Part shown: one piece after another, positions 1-5,020 of the stretch | Layout: the number at the start of each line of letters is the position of its first letter | Position numbering within the stretch: position 1 is the first letter of the stretch | From: an uncultured Actinoplanes sp. | GTDB lineage: Bacteria > Actinomycetota > Actinomycetes > Mycobacteriales > Micromonosporaceae | DNA length: 5,020 nt | Direction: 5' to 3' | NCBI GenBank assembly: GCA_934667465.1 | Contig: CAKUMG010000544.1 | Span: forward strand, 1 to 5,020 | Made by a program: the position numbers and the translations under genes | The notes under the pieces: model-generated | The model's database searches: none | What the model saw: the letters and a program-made list of their open reading frames with translations, nothing else | Told to the model about the DNA's origin: nothing

Positions 1-553
1 GCCGGTACCAGGTGTCCTGCGCGGCCTGCAGCAGCGGCGCGTCGGCCGCGACCCGCTCCTCCAGCTCGTTCTGCTGGTACTGCGCGGCCTGCAGCGAGCT
101 GCGCGACGTGAAGTCGCGGCGGCCGCCGGTCATGGCCTGGGCGATGGCGCCGAACGCCGCGCCCCAGGCCGCACCGATGAGCAGGCCCAGGAAGATGACG
201 CTGAACCAGTTCGAGTCGCTGAAGATGCCGAAGAAGAGCCCGATGAACAGGCCGAACCAGGCGCCGCTGGCCGCGCCGGCCATGGCCGCCCGGACGGTGG
301 TGAGCCGGCCCAGGACGTTCTCGACCAGGCGCAGGTCGGTGCCGACGATGGCGCTGCGCTCGACCGGGAACTGGTTGTCGGACAGGTAGTCGACGGCCTG
401 CTGGGCGGAGGCGTAGTCGGGGTAGCTGCCGACCGTGACGGTCGGGCCCGGGAACGTGGTCTCCGCGACCGCGGGCGGCGTCGCGGGGACGCCGGCCGGG
501 CCGGGCGGGACCTGTCCTGTGGTGCCGGGCATGCCGGGTTCGGGGGTGGTCAT
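1..553 (-). CDS. General stress protein 17M-like small membrane protein (partial, C-terminus beyond left edge)
   Basis: Reading leftwards from an ATG at 553, 184 residues are visible and the frame is still open at the window edge. Residues 1-38 are a flexible Pro/Gly/Ala-rich tail. Residues 40-80 (VGSYPDYASAQQAVDYLSD, then FPVERSAIVGTDLRLVE) match the general stress protein 17M-like domain (YflT type), found in many short actinobacterial proteins. Two glycine-rich membrane helices follow, at about 89-111 and 116-138, each with small-residue GxxxG-like spacing. A polar Gln/Glu-rich tail (about 150-184) comes next. The start is fixed by GAAGGAG five bases upstream (559-565). The gene lies 29 bases after the stop of the PAP2 phosphatase on the same strand, so co-transcription is likely. 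The family is linked to stress response in Bacillus by name, but the biochemical role is unknown, and I infer none here. Membrane location is inferred from the helices. Confidence 0.88.
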   Translation of the reverse strand, partial: MTTPEPGMPGTTGQVPPGPAGVPATPPAVAETTFPGPTVTVGSYPDYASAQQAVDYLSDNQFPVERSAIVGTDLRLVENVLGRLTTVRAAMAGAASGAWFGLFIGLFFGIFSDSNWFSVIFLGLLIGAAWGAAFGAIAQAMTGGRRDFTSRSSLQAAQYQQNELEERVAADAPLLQAAQDTWYR

Positions 554-558
554 GACTG

Positions 559-565
559 CTCCTTC
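559..565 (-). promoter_or_regulatory. Ribosome binding site of the 17M-like gene
   Basis: GAAGGAG on the minus strand lies five bases before the ATG at 553. It selects this ATG over the in-frame ATG at residue 8. It falls inside the 29-base gap after the phosphatase stop codon, so the second gene has its own strong initiation signal although it is probably transcribed from upstream. Confidence 0.8.
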
Positions 566-582
566 GAGACGTTCGTGTGGGG

Positions 583-1521
583 TCAGGGCAGCCCCGGGGC
601 GTGTGCCGAGGAGGGGACCGGGGCACCTTCCGGGGACGAGGGCTGGTCGCCCGCCGCGAGGCGGACCCAGACGAGGAAGGTGCCGGCGACGGCGGTCAGG
701 ACCGCCGCGGCGCCCGCGACGAAGACGAGCCGGTCCGGGACGCCGGCGATCGACTGGGAGCCGGCCGCGACGGCGGCGAGGCCGACGGCGGTCACGACGG
801 CGCCGATCGACCCGATGACGGTGAACACCATCATGGCGAGCCGGTTCGGGCGCGCGGTGACGCCGGGGATGCCGGCGCGGCGGGCGCGGACCAGGGTCGA
901 GGCCAGCGCGCCCCAGGCGAGCACGACCAGCATCGCGCCGATGGTGTCGCTCGGGCGGTGCCACTCGGCCCAGACGGTCGCGACCGCGATGATCGTCACG
1001 TAGGCCGCGCCGAGCAGCGCCACCGTGCCGCGGATCGCGAACGGCAGCACCAGGATCAGCGCGAACGCCACCGAGGCGGCGGCGGTGGTGTGGCCGCTCG
1101 GGAACGAGTTGGCCATGCCGGAGCCGTCCAGGTCGGGGCGGGGGAGCCGGGCCTTGAGCAGCTGGCTGGTGATGTTGGCGCCGAGGACCAGCAGCGCGGC
1201 GGCCACGGTCAGGTCGAGCCGGCGGCGCACGATGCCGATGGCGGCGGCCGCGACGCACACCGCCACGAGGCTGACCAGGGTGGTGCCGTTGAGCGCGCGG
1301 CGCAGCACCTCGGTCACGCGCGGATGTTCGAGGTCGGCGGCCGTCATGGCGGTGGAGTCGACCAGCTGGCCGGGCTCGGTGCGGATGGCCAGGTAGTAGA
1401 CCGCGGCCACGCCGGCGGCGGCCAGCAGGGCCACGGCGAAGTGGCCGAGGACGTGGAGGACGCCGCGTCCGGCCGATGCGGGCGGGGCGGTTGCGTCGGG
1501 GCGTGATGCCAGGGCCGTCAT
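583..1521 (-). CDS. PAP2-family integral membrane phosphatase
   Basis: This 312-residue protein has about eight membrane helices (roughly 22-46, 80-98, 103-122, 145-162, 165-183, 193-211, 229-253, 265-288). The type 2 phosphatidic acid phosphatase signature lies between helices 3 and 6. It consists of K123-x4-R128-P129 (KARLPRPD), then P141-S-G-H144 (NSFPSGHTTAAAS), then WHRPSD with H188 and D192. In this family H188 is the expected nucleophile and H144 the proton donor, and substrates are lipid phosphates or pyrophosphates such as undecaprenyl pyrophosphate or phosphatidate, hydrolysed at the membrane. The substrate cannot be read from the sequence. Two departures are visible: motif 1 has four rather than six residues between Lys and Arg-Pro, and the Arg expected six residues before H188 is Thr182. 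Helices 7 and 8 extend beyond the usual six-helix core. The start at 1521 has a GGAGGA site; upstream in-frame ATGs have none and would add a non-membrane stretch. A 17M-like gene follows after 29 bases. Confidence 0.93.
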   Translation of the reverse strand: MTALASRPDATAPPASAGRGVLHVLGHFAVALLAAAGVAAVYYLAIRTEPGQLVDSTAMTAADLEHPRVTEVLRRALNGTTLVSLVAVCVAAAAIGIVRRRLDLTVAAALLVLGANITSQLLKARLPRPDLDGSGMANSFPSGHTTAAASVAFALILVLPFAIRGTVALLGAAYVTIIAVATVWAEWHRPSDTIGAMLVVLAWGALASTLVRARRAGIPGVTARPNRLAMMVFTVIGSIGAVVTAVGLAAVAAGSQSIAGVPDRLVFVAGAAAVLTAVAGTFLVWVRLAAGDQPSSPEGAPVPSSAHAPGLP

Positions 1522-1530
1522 CGGGCCGGT

Positions 1531-1536
1531 TCCTCC
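1531..1536 (-). promoter_or_regulatory. Ribosome binding site of the PAP2 gene
   Basis: GGAGGA on the minus strand is nine bases before the ATG at 1521. It decides the start, because the same frame is open back to an ATG at 1659 that lacks a comparable site. The extra 46 residues are Arg/Pro/Ser-rich and would overlap the candidate riboswitch region of the divergent gene. Confidence 0.8.
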
Positions 1537-1565
1537 TGCGTACGTCTGTCGTGGCGGGCTCTGCA

Positions 1566-1682
1566 TTGCCCATGGCGGGGGACTTTCAAGCATGCGCGGC
1601 TCCCACGAGTCCCGGGAGCCACGGCGGTAACCCTGCCGTCCCGCACAACCCGACTGCAACCCACCGCTTCCCTTCGCGGCAA
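1566..1682 (+). ncRNA. Candidate c-di-AMP (ydaO-type) riboswitch aptamer in the hydrolase leader
   Basis: Several ydaO landmarks occur in the right order. TTGCC (1566-1570) can pair with GGCAA (1678-1682) as closing helix P1. GGGGGAC (1577-1583) resembles the conserved purine-rich GGGGGA segment. A perfect seven-base-pair hairpin GGCTCCC/GGGAGCC (1598-1604 with 1614-1620) follows. Next is ACGGC/GCCGT (1621-1625 with 1635-1639) around GGTAACCCT. The strongly conserved 3' block appears as GTCCCGCAC at 1638-1646, CCCGACTGC at 1649-1657 and AACCC. As I remember it, the Thermoanaerobacter aptamer reads GUCCCGCACCCGACAGCUAAC here. The element ends 66 bases before the hydrolase ATG. In actinobacteria this class is known upstream of resuscitation-promoting factors and other cell-wall hydrolases, typically lowering expression when c-di-AMP is high. 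The assignment rests on motif matching by eye. The ACCGC...GCGG segment just inside P1 is not typical and could be an insertion. Confidence 0.6.
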
Positions 1683-1696
1683 CGGCCCGCGCCGAC

Positions 1697-1714
1697 CTTC
1701 GGGATGAGCCGAAG
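1697..1714 (+). promoter_or_regulatory. Small leader hairpin between candidate riboswitch and start codon
   Basis: CTTCGG (1697-1702) pairs perfectly with CCGAAG (1709-1714) around the six-base loop GATGAG. It sits between the putative aptamer and the ribosome binding site, where an expression platform would be expected. It has no T-tract, and six base pairs is short for an intrinsic terminator, so any regulatory role is inference. Confidence 0.35.
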
Positions 1715-1735
1715 CACGGATGCCGACGCCGCTAC

Positions 1736-1742
1736 GAGGGGG
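1736..1742 (+). promoter_or_regulatory. Ribosome binding site of the hydrolase gene
   Basis: GAGGGGG lies six bases before the ATG at 1749. It fixes the start directly before a signal peptide (MSHTARRLL...). The same frame is open upstream as far as 1476, but that extension runs through the phosphatase start and the leader region. Confidence 0.75.
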
Positions 1743-1748
1743 ACGTAC

Positions 1749-2900
1749 ATGTCGCACACCGCCCGACGACTGCTCACGGGGCCACTGCTGCTGGTGGCCG
1801 CGCTCGGAGCCGGGCTGGTCGTGGCACCGCAGGGGGCGCAGGCCGCCACCGGGGTGACCGCGACCGTGGAAGTGGGGAGCACGCTCAAGGTGCGCTCCGA
1901 GCCCACGCTGTCCGGCAAGGCCGTGGACAGCCTGCGCCGGGGGCAGCGCATCACCGTGCAGTGCCAGGTCATCGGGCAGAAGGTCAAGGGCTCGGTCCGG
2001 ACGACCACCGCCTGGGACCGGCTCGGCACGGGACGGTTCGTCTCGCACGCGTACGTGTCGGCGACCCGCAAGATCCCCGCCTGCGCGACCCCGTCCGCGT
2101 CCGCCGTGCCGGTCAAGGCCAAGCCCACCGTCAAGCCCGCCGCCGCCCGCCGGTTCGTGGTCGGCACGGTCAAGAGCTTCGACGGCAAGGTCAACCTGCG
2201 CTCGGCGCCGCACACCTCGGGCTCGCCCGTCGCGTCGGTCAACACCGGCCGCAAGCTCAACCTGGTCTGCGCCGTCACCGGCCAGTCCGTGACCGGCACG
2301 GTGCGCACCACGACCCAGTGGGACAAGACCTCGGTCGGCACGTTCATCTCGCACGCGTACATGTACTCGGGCAAGCTGCCGGCCTGCGTCGGCGAGGTCG
2401 TGCCGACGCCGTCGCCCGCCCTGACCCCGGAGCAGTTCATCAAGGCGGCGGTGCCCGGTGCGCAGCGCGGCTGGCGCGAGTACGGCGTCCCGCCGTCGGT
2501 GACCATCGCGCAGGCCATCCTCGAGTCCGGCTGGGGCCGCAGCGGCCTGTCGTCGGTCGACAAGAACTACTTCGGGATCAAGTGCCAGAACGGCAAGTAC
2601 GGCACGCTCGCCAACGGCTGCCACGTCTACCGCACCAACGAGTGCACCAAGGCCGGAACGTGCTTCGCGATCCAGGACGCGTTCCGCACCTACGCGAGCA
2701 TGGGCCACTCGTTCCGTGACCACGGCAGCTTCCTGCGGGTGAACCCACGCTACGCGGGCGCCTTCAACCACACGAAGAACGCGAACAAGTTCATCTTCGC
2801 GATCTGGAAGGCCGGCTACGCCACCGACCCGAACTACGTCGTGAAGGTCACGGGCCTCATGGCGAGCTGGAACCTCTACCAGTACGACACCTGGAAGTAA
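1749..2900 (+). CDS. Secreted peptidoglycan hydrolase: two SH3-like repeats plus GH73 glucosaminidase domain
   Basis: This 383-residue exported protein starts with a Sec signal peptide: basic MSHTARR, a hydrophobic core at 8-26, and probable cleavage after AQA at 30-32. Two bacterial SH3-like domains follow (about 36-112 and 137-213), joined by a Pro/Ala/Lys linker. They share about half their residues, including VRTTTxWD, FxSHAY and a closing PAC. Each has one cysteine pair (C72/C112 and C174/C213), likely disulfides. A short Pro linker leads to the catalytic domain (about 225-383), of the mannosyl-glycoprotein endo-beta-N-acetylglucosaminidase type (GH73, FlgJ/LytG-like). Its signature is AQAILESGWGRSG, with E259 the probable catalytic acid, then NYFGIKC and GYATDPNY near 356-363. 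Four more cysteines (C279, C291, C299, C305) lie in this domain. The expected activity is cleavage of the glycan strand of peptidoglycan outside the membrane, with the SH3-like repeats binding wall. The leader holds a candidate c-di-AMP riboswitch, and a stem-loop terminator follows the stop directly. Confidence 0.95.
   Translation: MSHTARRLLTGPLLLVAALGAGLVVAPQGAQAATGVTATVEVGSTLKVRSEPTLSGKAVDSLRRGQRITVQCQVIGQKVKGSVRTTTAWDRLGTGRFVSHAYVSATRKIPACATPSASAVPVKAKPTVKPAAARRFVVGTVKSFDGKVNLRSAPHTSGSPVASVNTGRKLNLVCAVTGQSVTGTVRTTTQWDKTSVGTFISHAYMYSGKLPACVGEVVPTPSPALTPEQFIKAAVPGAQRGWREYGVPPSVTIAQAILESGWGRSGLSSVDKNYFGIKCQNGKYGTLANGCHVYRTNECTKAGTCFAIQDAFRTYASMGHSFRDHGSFLRVNPRYAGAFNHTKNANKFIFAIWKAGYATDPNYVVKVTGLMASWNLYQYDTWK
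1854..2387 (+). repeat. Tandem domain duplication (two SH3-like modules) within the hydrolase gene
   Basis: The coding segments 1854-2084 and 2157-2387 encode two homologous modules of 77 residues each. From the RSxP motif to the closing PAC they align at 64 versus 63 residues with about 31 identities and only one gap. The DNA has diverged at synonymous sites (compare the two VRTTT codon runs near 1995 and 2301), so this is an old protein-level duplication and not a recent DNA repeat. Confidence 0.85.
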
Positions 2901-2948
2901 CGGAATCGGCACCCCCGTCGGCGGAACCACGCCGACGGGGGTGTTCCG
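2901..2948 (+). terminator. Intrinsic-type stem-loop terminator after the hydrolase gene
   Basis: It begins at the base after the TAA. A perfect 13-base-pair stem is formed by CACCCCCGTCGGC (2910-2922) and GCCGACGGGGGTG (2931-2943), with the eight-base loop GGAACCAC. A second helix below it, CGGAA (2901-2905) with TTCCG (2944-2948), leaves only TCGG bulged on the left. No T-tract follows, as is common for actinobacterial terminators. It separates the hydrolase from the histidine kinase, which has its own -10 box just downstream. Confidence 0.85.
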
Positions 2949-2953
2949 CGGCT

Positions 2954-2966
2954 TAGGCTCCTTCCG
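2954..2966 (+). promoter_or_regulatory. -10 box of a probable leaderless promoter for the histidine kinase
   Basis: TAGGCT (2954-2959) fits the actinobacterial TAnnnT -10 consensus. It ends seven bases before the GTG at 2967, so transcription would begin at or next to the start codon. There is no good Shine-Dalgarno sequence in CCTTCCG. A clear -35 box is absent; the position 17 bases upstream (GCCGAC, 2931-2936) lies in the right arm of the preceding terminator. Confidence 0.65.
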
Positions 2967-5020
2967 GTGAGCAGTCGCGAGACGGGCAGCGCGTGGCAGG
3001 GACGCTTCGTGGGTCCCCTGCTCGCCGCGAACGTGCTCGTCCTCGGGCTCACCGCCACCCTGCTCGCCGCCGGGGCCCTGCGCGACGACCAGCGCAGCGG
3101 CGCGGCCCGGGTGATGGACCAGCGGACCGCCGTCGCGCGCAACGCGGTCACCACCGAGACCGGGCGCTACCGCGACCTGATGCTGGCCGTCGCCGCCGGG
3201 CTGGGCACCAACGCCCGGCTCACCGCCGGCGACTTCGCCACCGCCACGGCGGCGCTGGACCGGGCCCGGCTGCCCGGGGCCACGTCGGTCGGGTTCGTGG
3301 TGGCCGCCGACGCCGGCGACGTGGATGAGACCCAGCGGCTGTGGCGCGGCCGCGGCGCCACCGACCTGGTGCTGCGGCCCAGCGGCGGGGCGAGAGAGCA
3401 CTACTTCACGATCTTCCGGCGCGGCCTGGACGGGCCCCGGGCCGGCGTGACGCCCGGGCTCGACGCCGCCCCGGCGGCCGAGGCGACCGAGGCCCTGACG
3501 GCGGCCCGGCGCACCGGTCAGGCGGCGGTCTCCGACGCGTACGTGCTCCTGAGCGACCGCGGCGTCCCCCGGGCGCAGCAGCAGCTGTCGTTCCTGTTCG
3601 TCACCCCGGTCAGCGCCGGCACGGGCGATGACGCCACGTTCCTCGGCTGGCTCGCGCTCGGCCTGCACGGTCAGGACTTCCTCGGCGGCGTGCTCGACCA
3701 GGCCGGCCAGGGGGTGCTCGACGGCGAGCTGTACGCCACGGACGCCGCCGGCAGGCAGGTGCGGGTGGCCGCGTACGACGCCCGGGGTGACCGCGACCTG
3801 ACCCGGCGCGCGTCCTTCCCGGTGGCGGACCGGCAGTGGACCCTGGTCACCGGCGCCGACTCGCGGATCCTGCCGGGAGCCCGTACGGGCACACCCACCG
3901 CCGTCCTGCTGGGCGGCACGCTGATCTCGGCCATGCTGGCGCTGCTCGTCTGGATTCTGGCCACCGGCCGCGCCCGGGCCCGCGCCCAGGTGCTGGTCGC
4001 CACCGCCGAGCTGCGCACCGCCGAGGCGGAGAGCCGCCGCCAGGCCGGGCTGCTCGCCGCGATCATGGCGAGCATCGGCGACGGGGTGGGCGTCGTCGAC
4101 AAGGACGGCAAGTTCCTGCTGCACAACCCGGCCGCCCGGGCGCTGCTCGGGGTGGACGACGACATCGACGGCCCGCAGGCCTGGCAGGAGCACTACGGGC
4201 TGTACGAGCCGGACGGGCGCACGCCGTTCCCGCTCGAGAAGCTGCCGCTGATGCGCGCGCTGCGCGGCGAGCCCGCCGACGGGGTGGAGATCCTGATCCG
4301 CAACGACCGGCACCCCGACGGCCTGCTGGTCAGCGTCGACGGGCGGCCGCTGGACCCGAGCGCGGGCCAGCACGGCGCGGTGGCGGTGTTCCACGACATC
4401 ACCGAGCTGCGCCGGTACGAGACCGACCTCGCCGTCTTCGCCGGGGTGGTGGCGCACGACCTCAAGGCACCCTTGGCGGTGATCCGCGGGCACTGCGAGA
4501 CCGCGGCCGACGAGCTGACCGACGCGCCCGAGGGACCCGAGGTGTTCGAGGCCCGCGCCGCCCTGGAACGGATCGCGCTGTCCGTGGACCGGATGGCGGC
4601 GCTGATCGACACGCTGCTCGCCTACACCACGTCGCGGGACGCGCCGCTCAAGCTCGCCGCCGTGCCGCTCGGGCCGCTGGTCGCCGACGTCGTGCAGATC
4701 CGCACCGAGCACCAGCGGGCCGGTGGCGGCGCCGCCGACTTCTACGTGGGGCCGCTGCCGGCGGTGGTCGCGGACGCGGCGATGCTGCGGCACGTGCTGG
4801 ACAACCTGGTCGGCAACGCCGTCAAGTACGTGCAACGGGGCCGTGCCGCGCGGGTCGACGTGACCGCCGCGCCGGCCGGGCAGCCGGGCTGGACCCGGAT
4901 CGAGGTCGCGGACCGGGGCATCGGCATCCCCGACGCGGACAAGCCGGCCGTCTTCGAGACGTTCCACCGGGCCACCACCGCCGCCGGCTACGCGGGCACC
5001 GGGCTCGGGCTGGCGATCTG
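2967..5020 (+). CDS. Membrane sensor histidine kinase with CHASE and PAS domains (partial, 3' end beyond window)
   Basis: From the GTG at 2967, 684 residues are visible. The order is a short cytoplasmic tail, TM1 (about 15-38), an outside sensor region (39-311), TM2 (about 312-333), a charged helical linker (335-360), PAS (about 362-485), dimerisation/phosphoacceptor domain (about 486-556) and HATPase domain (from about 570, cut). The sensor resembles CHASE: SVGFVVAAD near 126, YFTIFR near 146, then GLD and the helical TAARRTGQAAVS near 180-195. The H-box is FAGVVAHDLKAPL with phosphoacceptor H497. The ATP site shows the N-box (N613, N617, K620-Y621), G1 DRGIGIP at 649-655, F-box F663/F666 and G2 GTGLGL at 677-682, so all visible catalytic motifs are intact. 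It should detect an extracellular small molecule, autophosphorylate H497 and pass phosphate to a response regulator; ligand and partner are unknown. Only the last part of the HATPase domain is missing, or more if it is a hybrid kinase. The next in-frame GTG (residue 15) would damage TM1. Confidence 0.94.
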   Translation, partial: MSSRETGSAWQGRFVGPLLAANVLVLGLTATLLAAGALRDDQRSGAARVMDQRTAVARNAVTTETGRYRDLMLAVAAGLGTNARLTAGDFATATAALDRARLPGATSVGFVVAADAGDVDETQRLWRGRGATDLVLRPSGGAREHYFTIFRRGLDGPRAGVTPGLDAAPAAEATEALTAARRTGQAAVSDAYVLLSDRGVPRAQQQLSFLFVTPVSAGTGDDATFLGWLALGLHGQDFLGGVLDQAGQGVLDGELYATDAAGRQVRVAAYDARGDRDLTRRASFPVADRQWTLVTGADSRILPGARTGTPTAVLLGGTLISAMLALLVWILATGRARARAQVLVATAELRTAEAESRRQAGLLAAIMASIGDGVGVVDKDGKFLLHNPAARALLGVDDDIDGPQAWQEHYGLYEPDGRTPFPLEKLPLMRALRGEPADGVEILIRNDRHPDGLLVSVDGRPLDPSAGQHGAVAVFHDITELRRYETDLAVFAGVVAHDLKAPLAVIRGHCETAADELTDAPEGPEVFEARAALERIALSVDRMAALIDTLLAYTTSRDAPLKLAAVPLGPLVADVVQIRTEHQRAGGGAADFYVGPLPAVVADAAMLRHVLDNLVGNAVKYVQRGRAARVDVTAAPAGQPGWTRIEVADRGIGIPDADKPAVFETFHRATTAAGYAGTGLGLAI

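Larger units (their letters stand above)
1522..1748. promoter_or_regulatory. Divergent intergenic region between PAP2 gene and hydrolase gene
   Basis: These 227 bases must hold the promoters of both the leftward phosphatase unit and the rightward hydrolase. For the leftward unit, a TTGAAA hexamer (minus strand, 1589-1584) could be a -35 box, but the sequence 17-18 bases downstream (around TGCAGA) is a poor -10. For the rightward gene, TACGTC at 1541-1546 is at best a weak -10 just upstream of the candidate riboswitch. Neither promoter is convincing. Most of the rightward leader is occupied by the structured element at 1566-1682 and a small hairpin at 1697-1714. Confidence 0.6.

Noticed and set aside
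577..1506. A 309-codon plus-strand open frame opposite the phosphatase.
   Set aside because: Its product is Gly/Asp/Arg/His-rich with no domain, while the minus strand gives an eight-helix protein with PAP2 motifs. The other plus-strand frames at 435-1396 fail for the same reason.
1560..1590. A possible minus-strand promoter for the phosphatase (TTGAAA at 1589-1584).
   Set aside because: The -35 hexamer is fair, but no acceptable -10 box lies 16-18 bases downstream, and the same bases belong to the candidate riboswitch, so it is not listed as a separate site.
1476..1748. An upstream in-frame extension of the hydrolase that would begin inside the phosphatase gene.
   Set aside because: The extension bears no signal peptide at its front, crosses the divergent leader, and ignores the GAGGGGG site that precedes the ATG at 1749.
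1586..2563. A 325-codon minus-strand open frame over the hydrolase.
   Set aside because: It lies antisense to a gene with a signal peptide, two SH3-like repeats and a GH73 motif, and it has no domain of its own.
2993..3328. Plus-strand open frames of 96-111 codons within the kinase (2993-3328 and 3341-3631).
   Set aside because: They are out-of-frame shadows of the CHASE-region coding sequence and are Arg/Gly/Pro-rich without structure.
1518..4967. A very long open frame (1149 codons) on the minus strand across the hydrolase and kinase genes.
   Set aside because: It is the antisense shadow of two well-supported plus-strand genes in very GC-rich DNA, where stop codons are rare. Its translation is a low-complexity Arg/Gly/His/Pro/Ala mixture without any recognisable domain.

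Overview
The window is very GC-rich, with coding frames almost saturated in G/C at third positions, ribosome binding sites of the GGAGGA type, and one gene that looks leaderless. This fits a high-GC actinobacterium. The gene contents suggest a filamentous Micromonosporaceae or Streptomyces-like genome (Actinoplanes relatives would fit), but that placement is inference because no taxonomic marker is present.

Layout. Two genes run leftwards and two run rightwards from a shared intergenic region at 1522-1748. On the minus strand an eight-helix PAP2-type lipid phosphatase (1521 down to 583) is followed after 29 bases by a small two-helix membrane protein of the general-stress-protein 17M-like family (553 down, cut by the left edge); they are probably co-transcribed. 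On the plus strand a secreted peptidoglycan hydrolase (1749-2900) carries a signal peptide, two SH3-like repeats and a C-terminal GH73 glucosaminidase domain. A strong stem-loop terminator (2901-2948) follows it. Next comes a membrane-bound sensor histidine kinase with CHASE, PAS, HisKA-like and HATPase regions (2967 to the right edge, where it is cut inside the ATP-binding domain). No response regulator is visible.

The most interesting non-coding element is in the hydrolase leader. Positions 1566-1682 match the primary-sequence landmarks and the closing helix of the ydaO class of c-di-AMP riboswitches, a class known to control cell-wall hydrolases in actinobacteria. If real, it links this muralytic enzyme to c-di-AMP signalling. 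The histidine kinase has a TAGGCT -10 box seven bases before its GTG start, as expected for a leaderless actinobacterial transcript.

How the genes relate: the phosphatase (lipid pyrophosphate or phosphate recycling), the hydrolase (peptidoglycan cleavage), the small membrane stress protein and the transmembrane sensor all act at the cell envelope. Functional coupling between the two divergent units is only inferred from position. The four genes belong to recognised families, and I see no mobile element, CRISPR array, tRNA or rRNA, and no clear new system.
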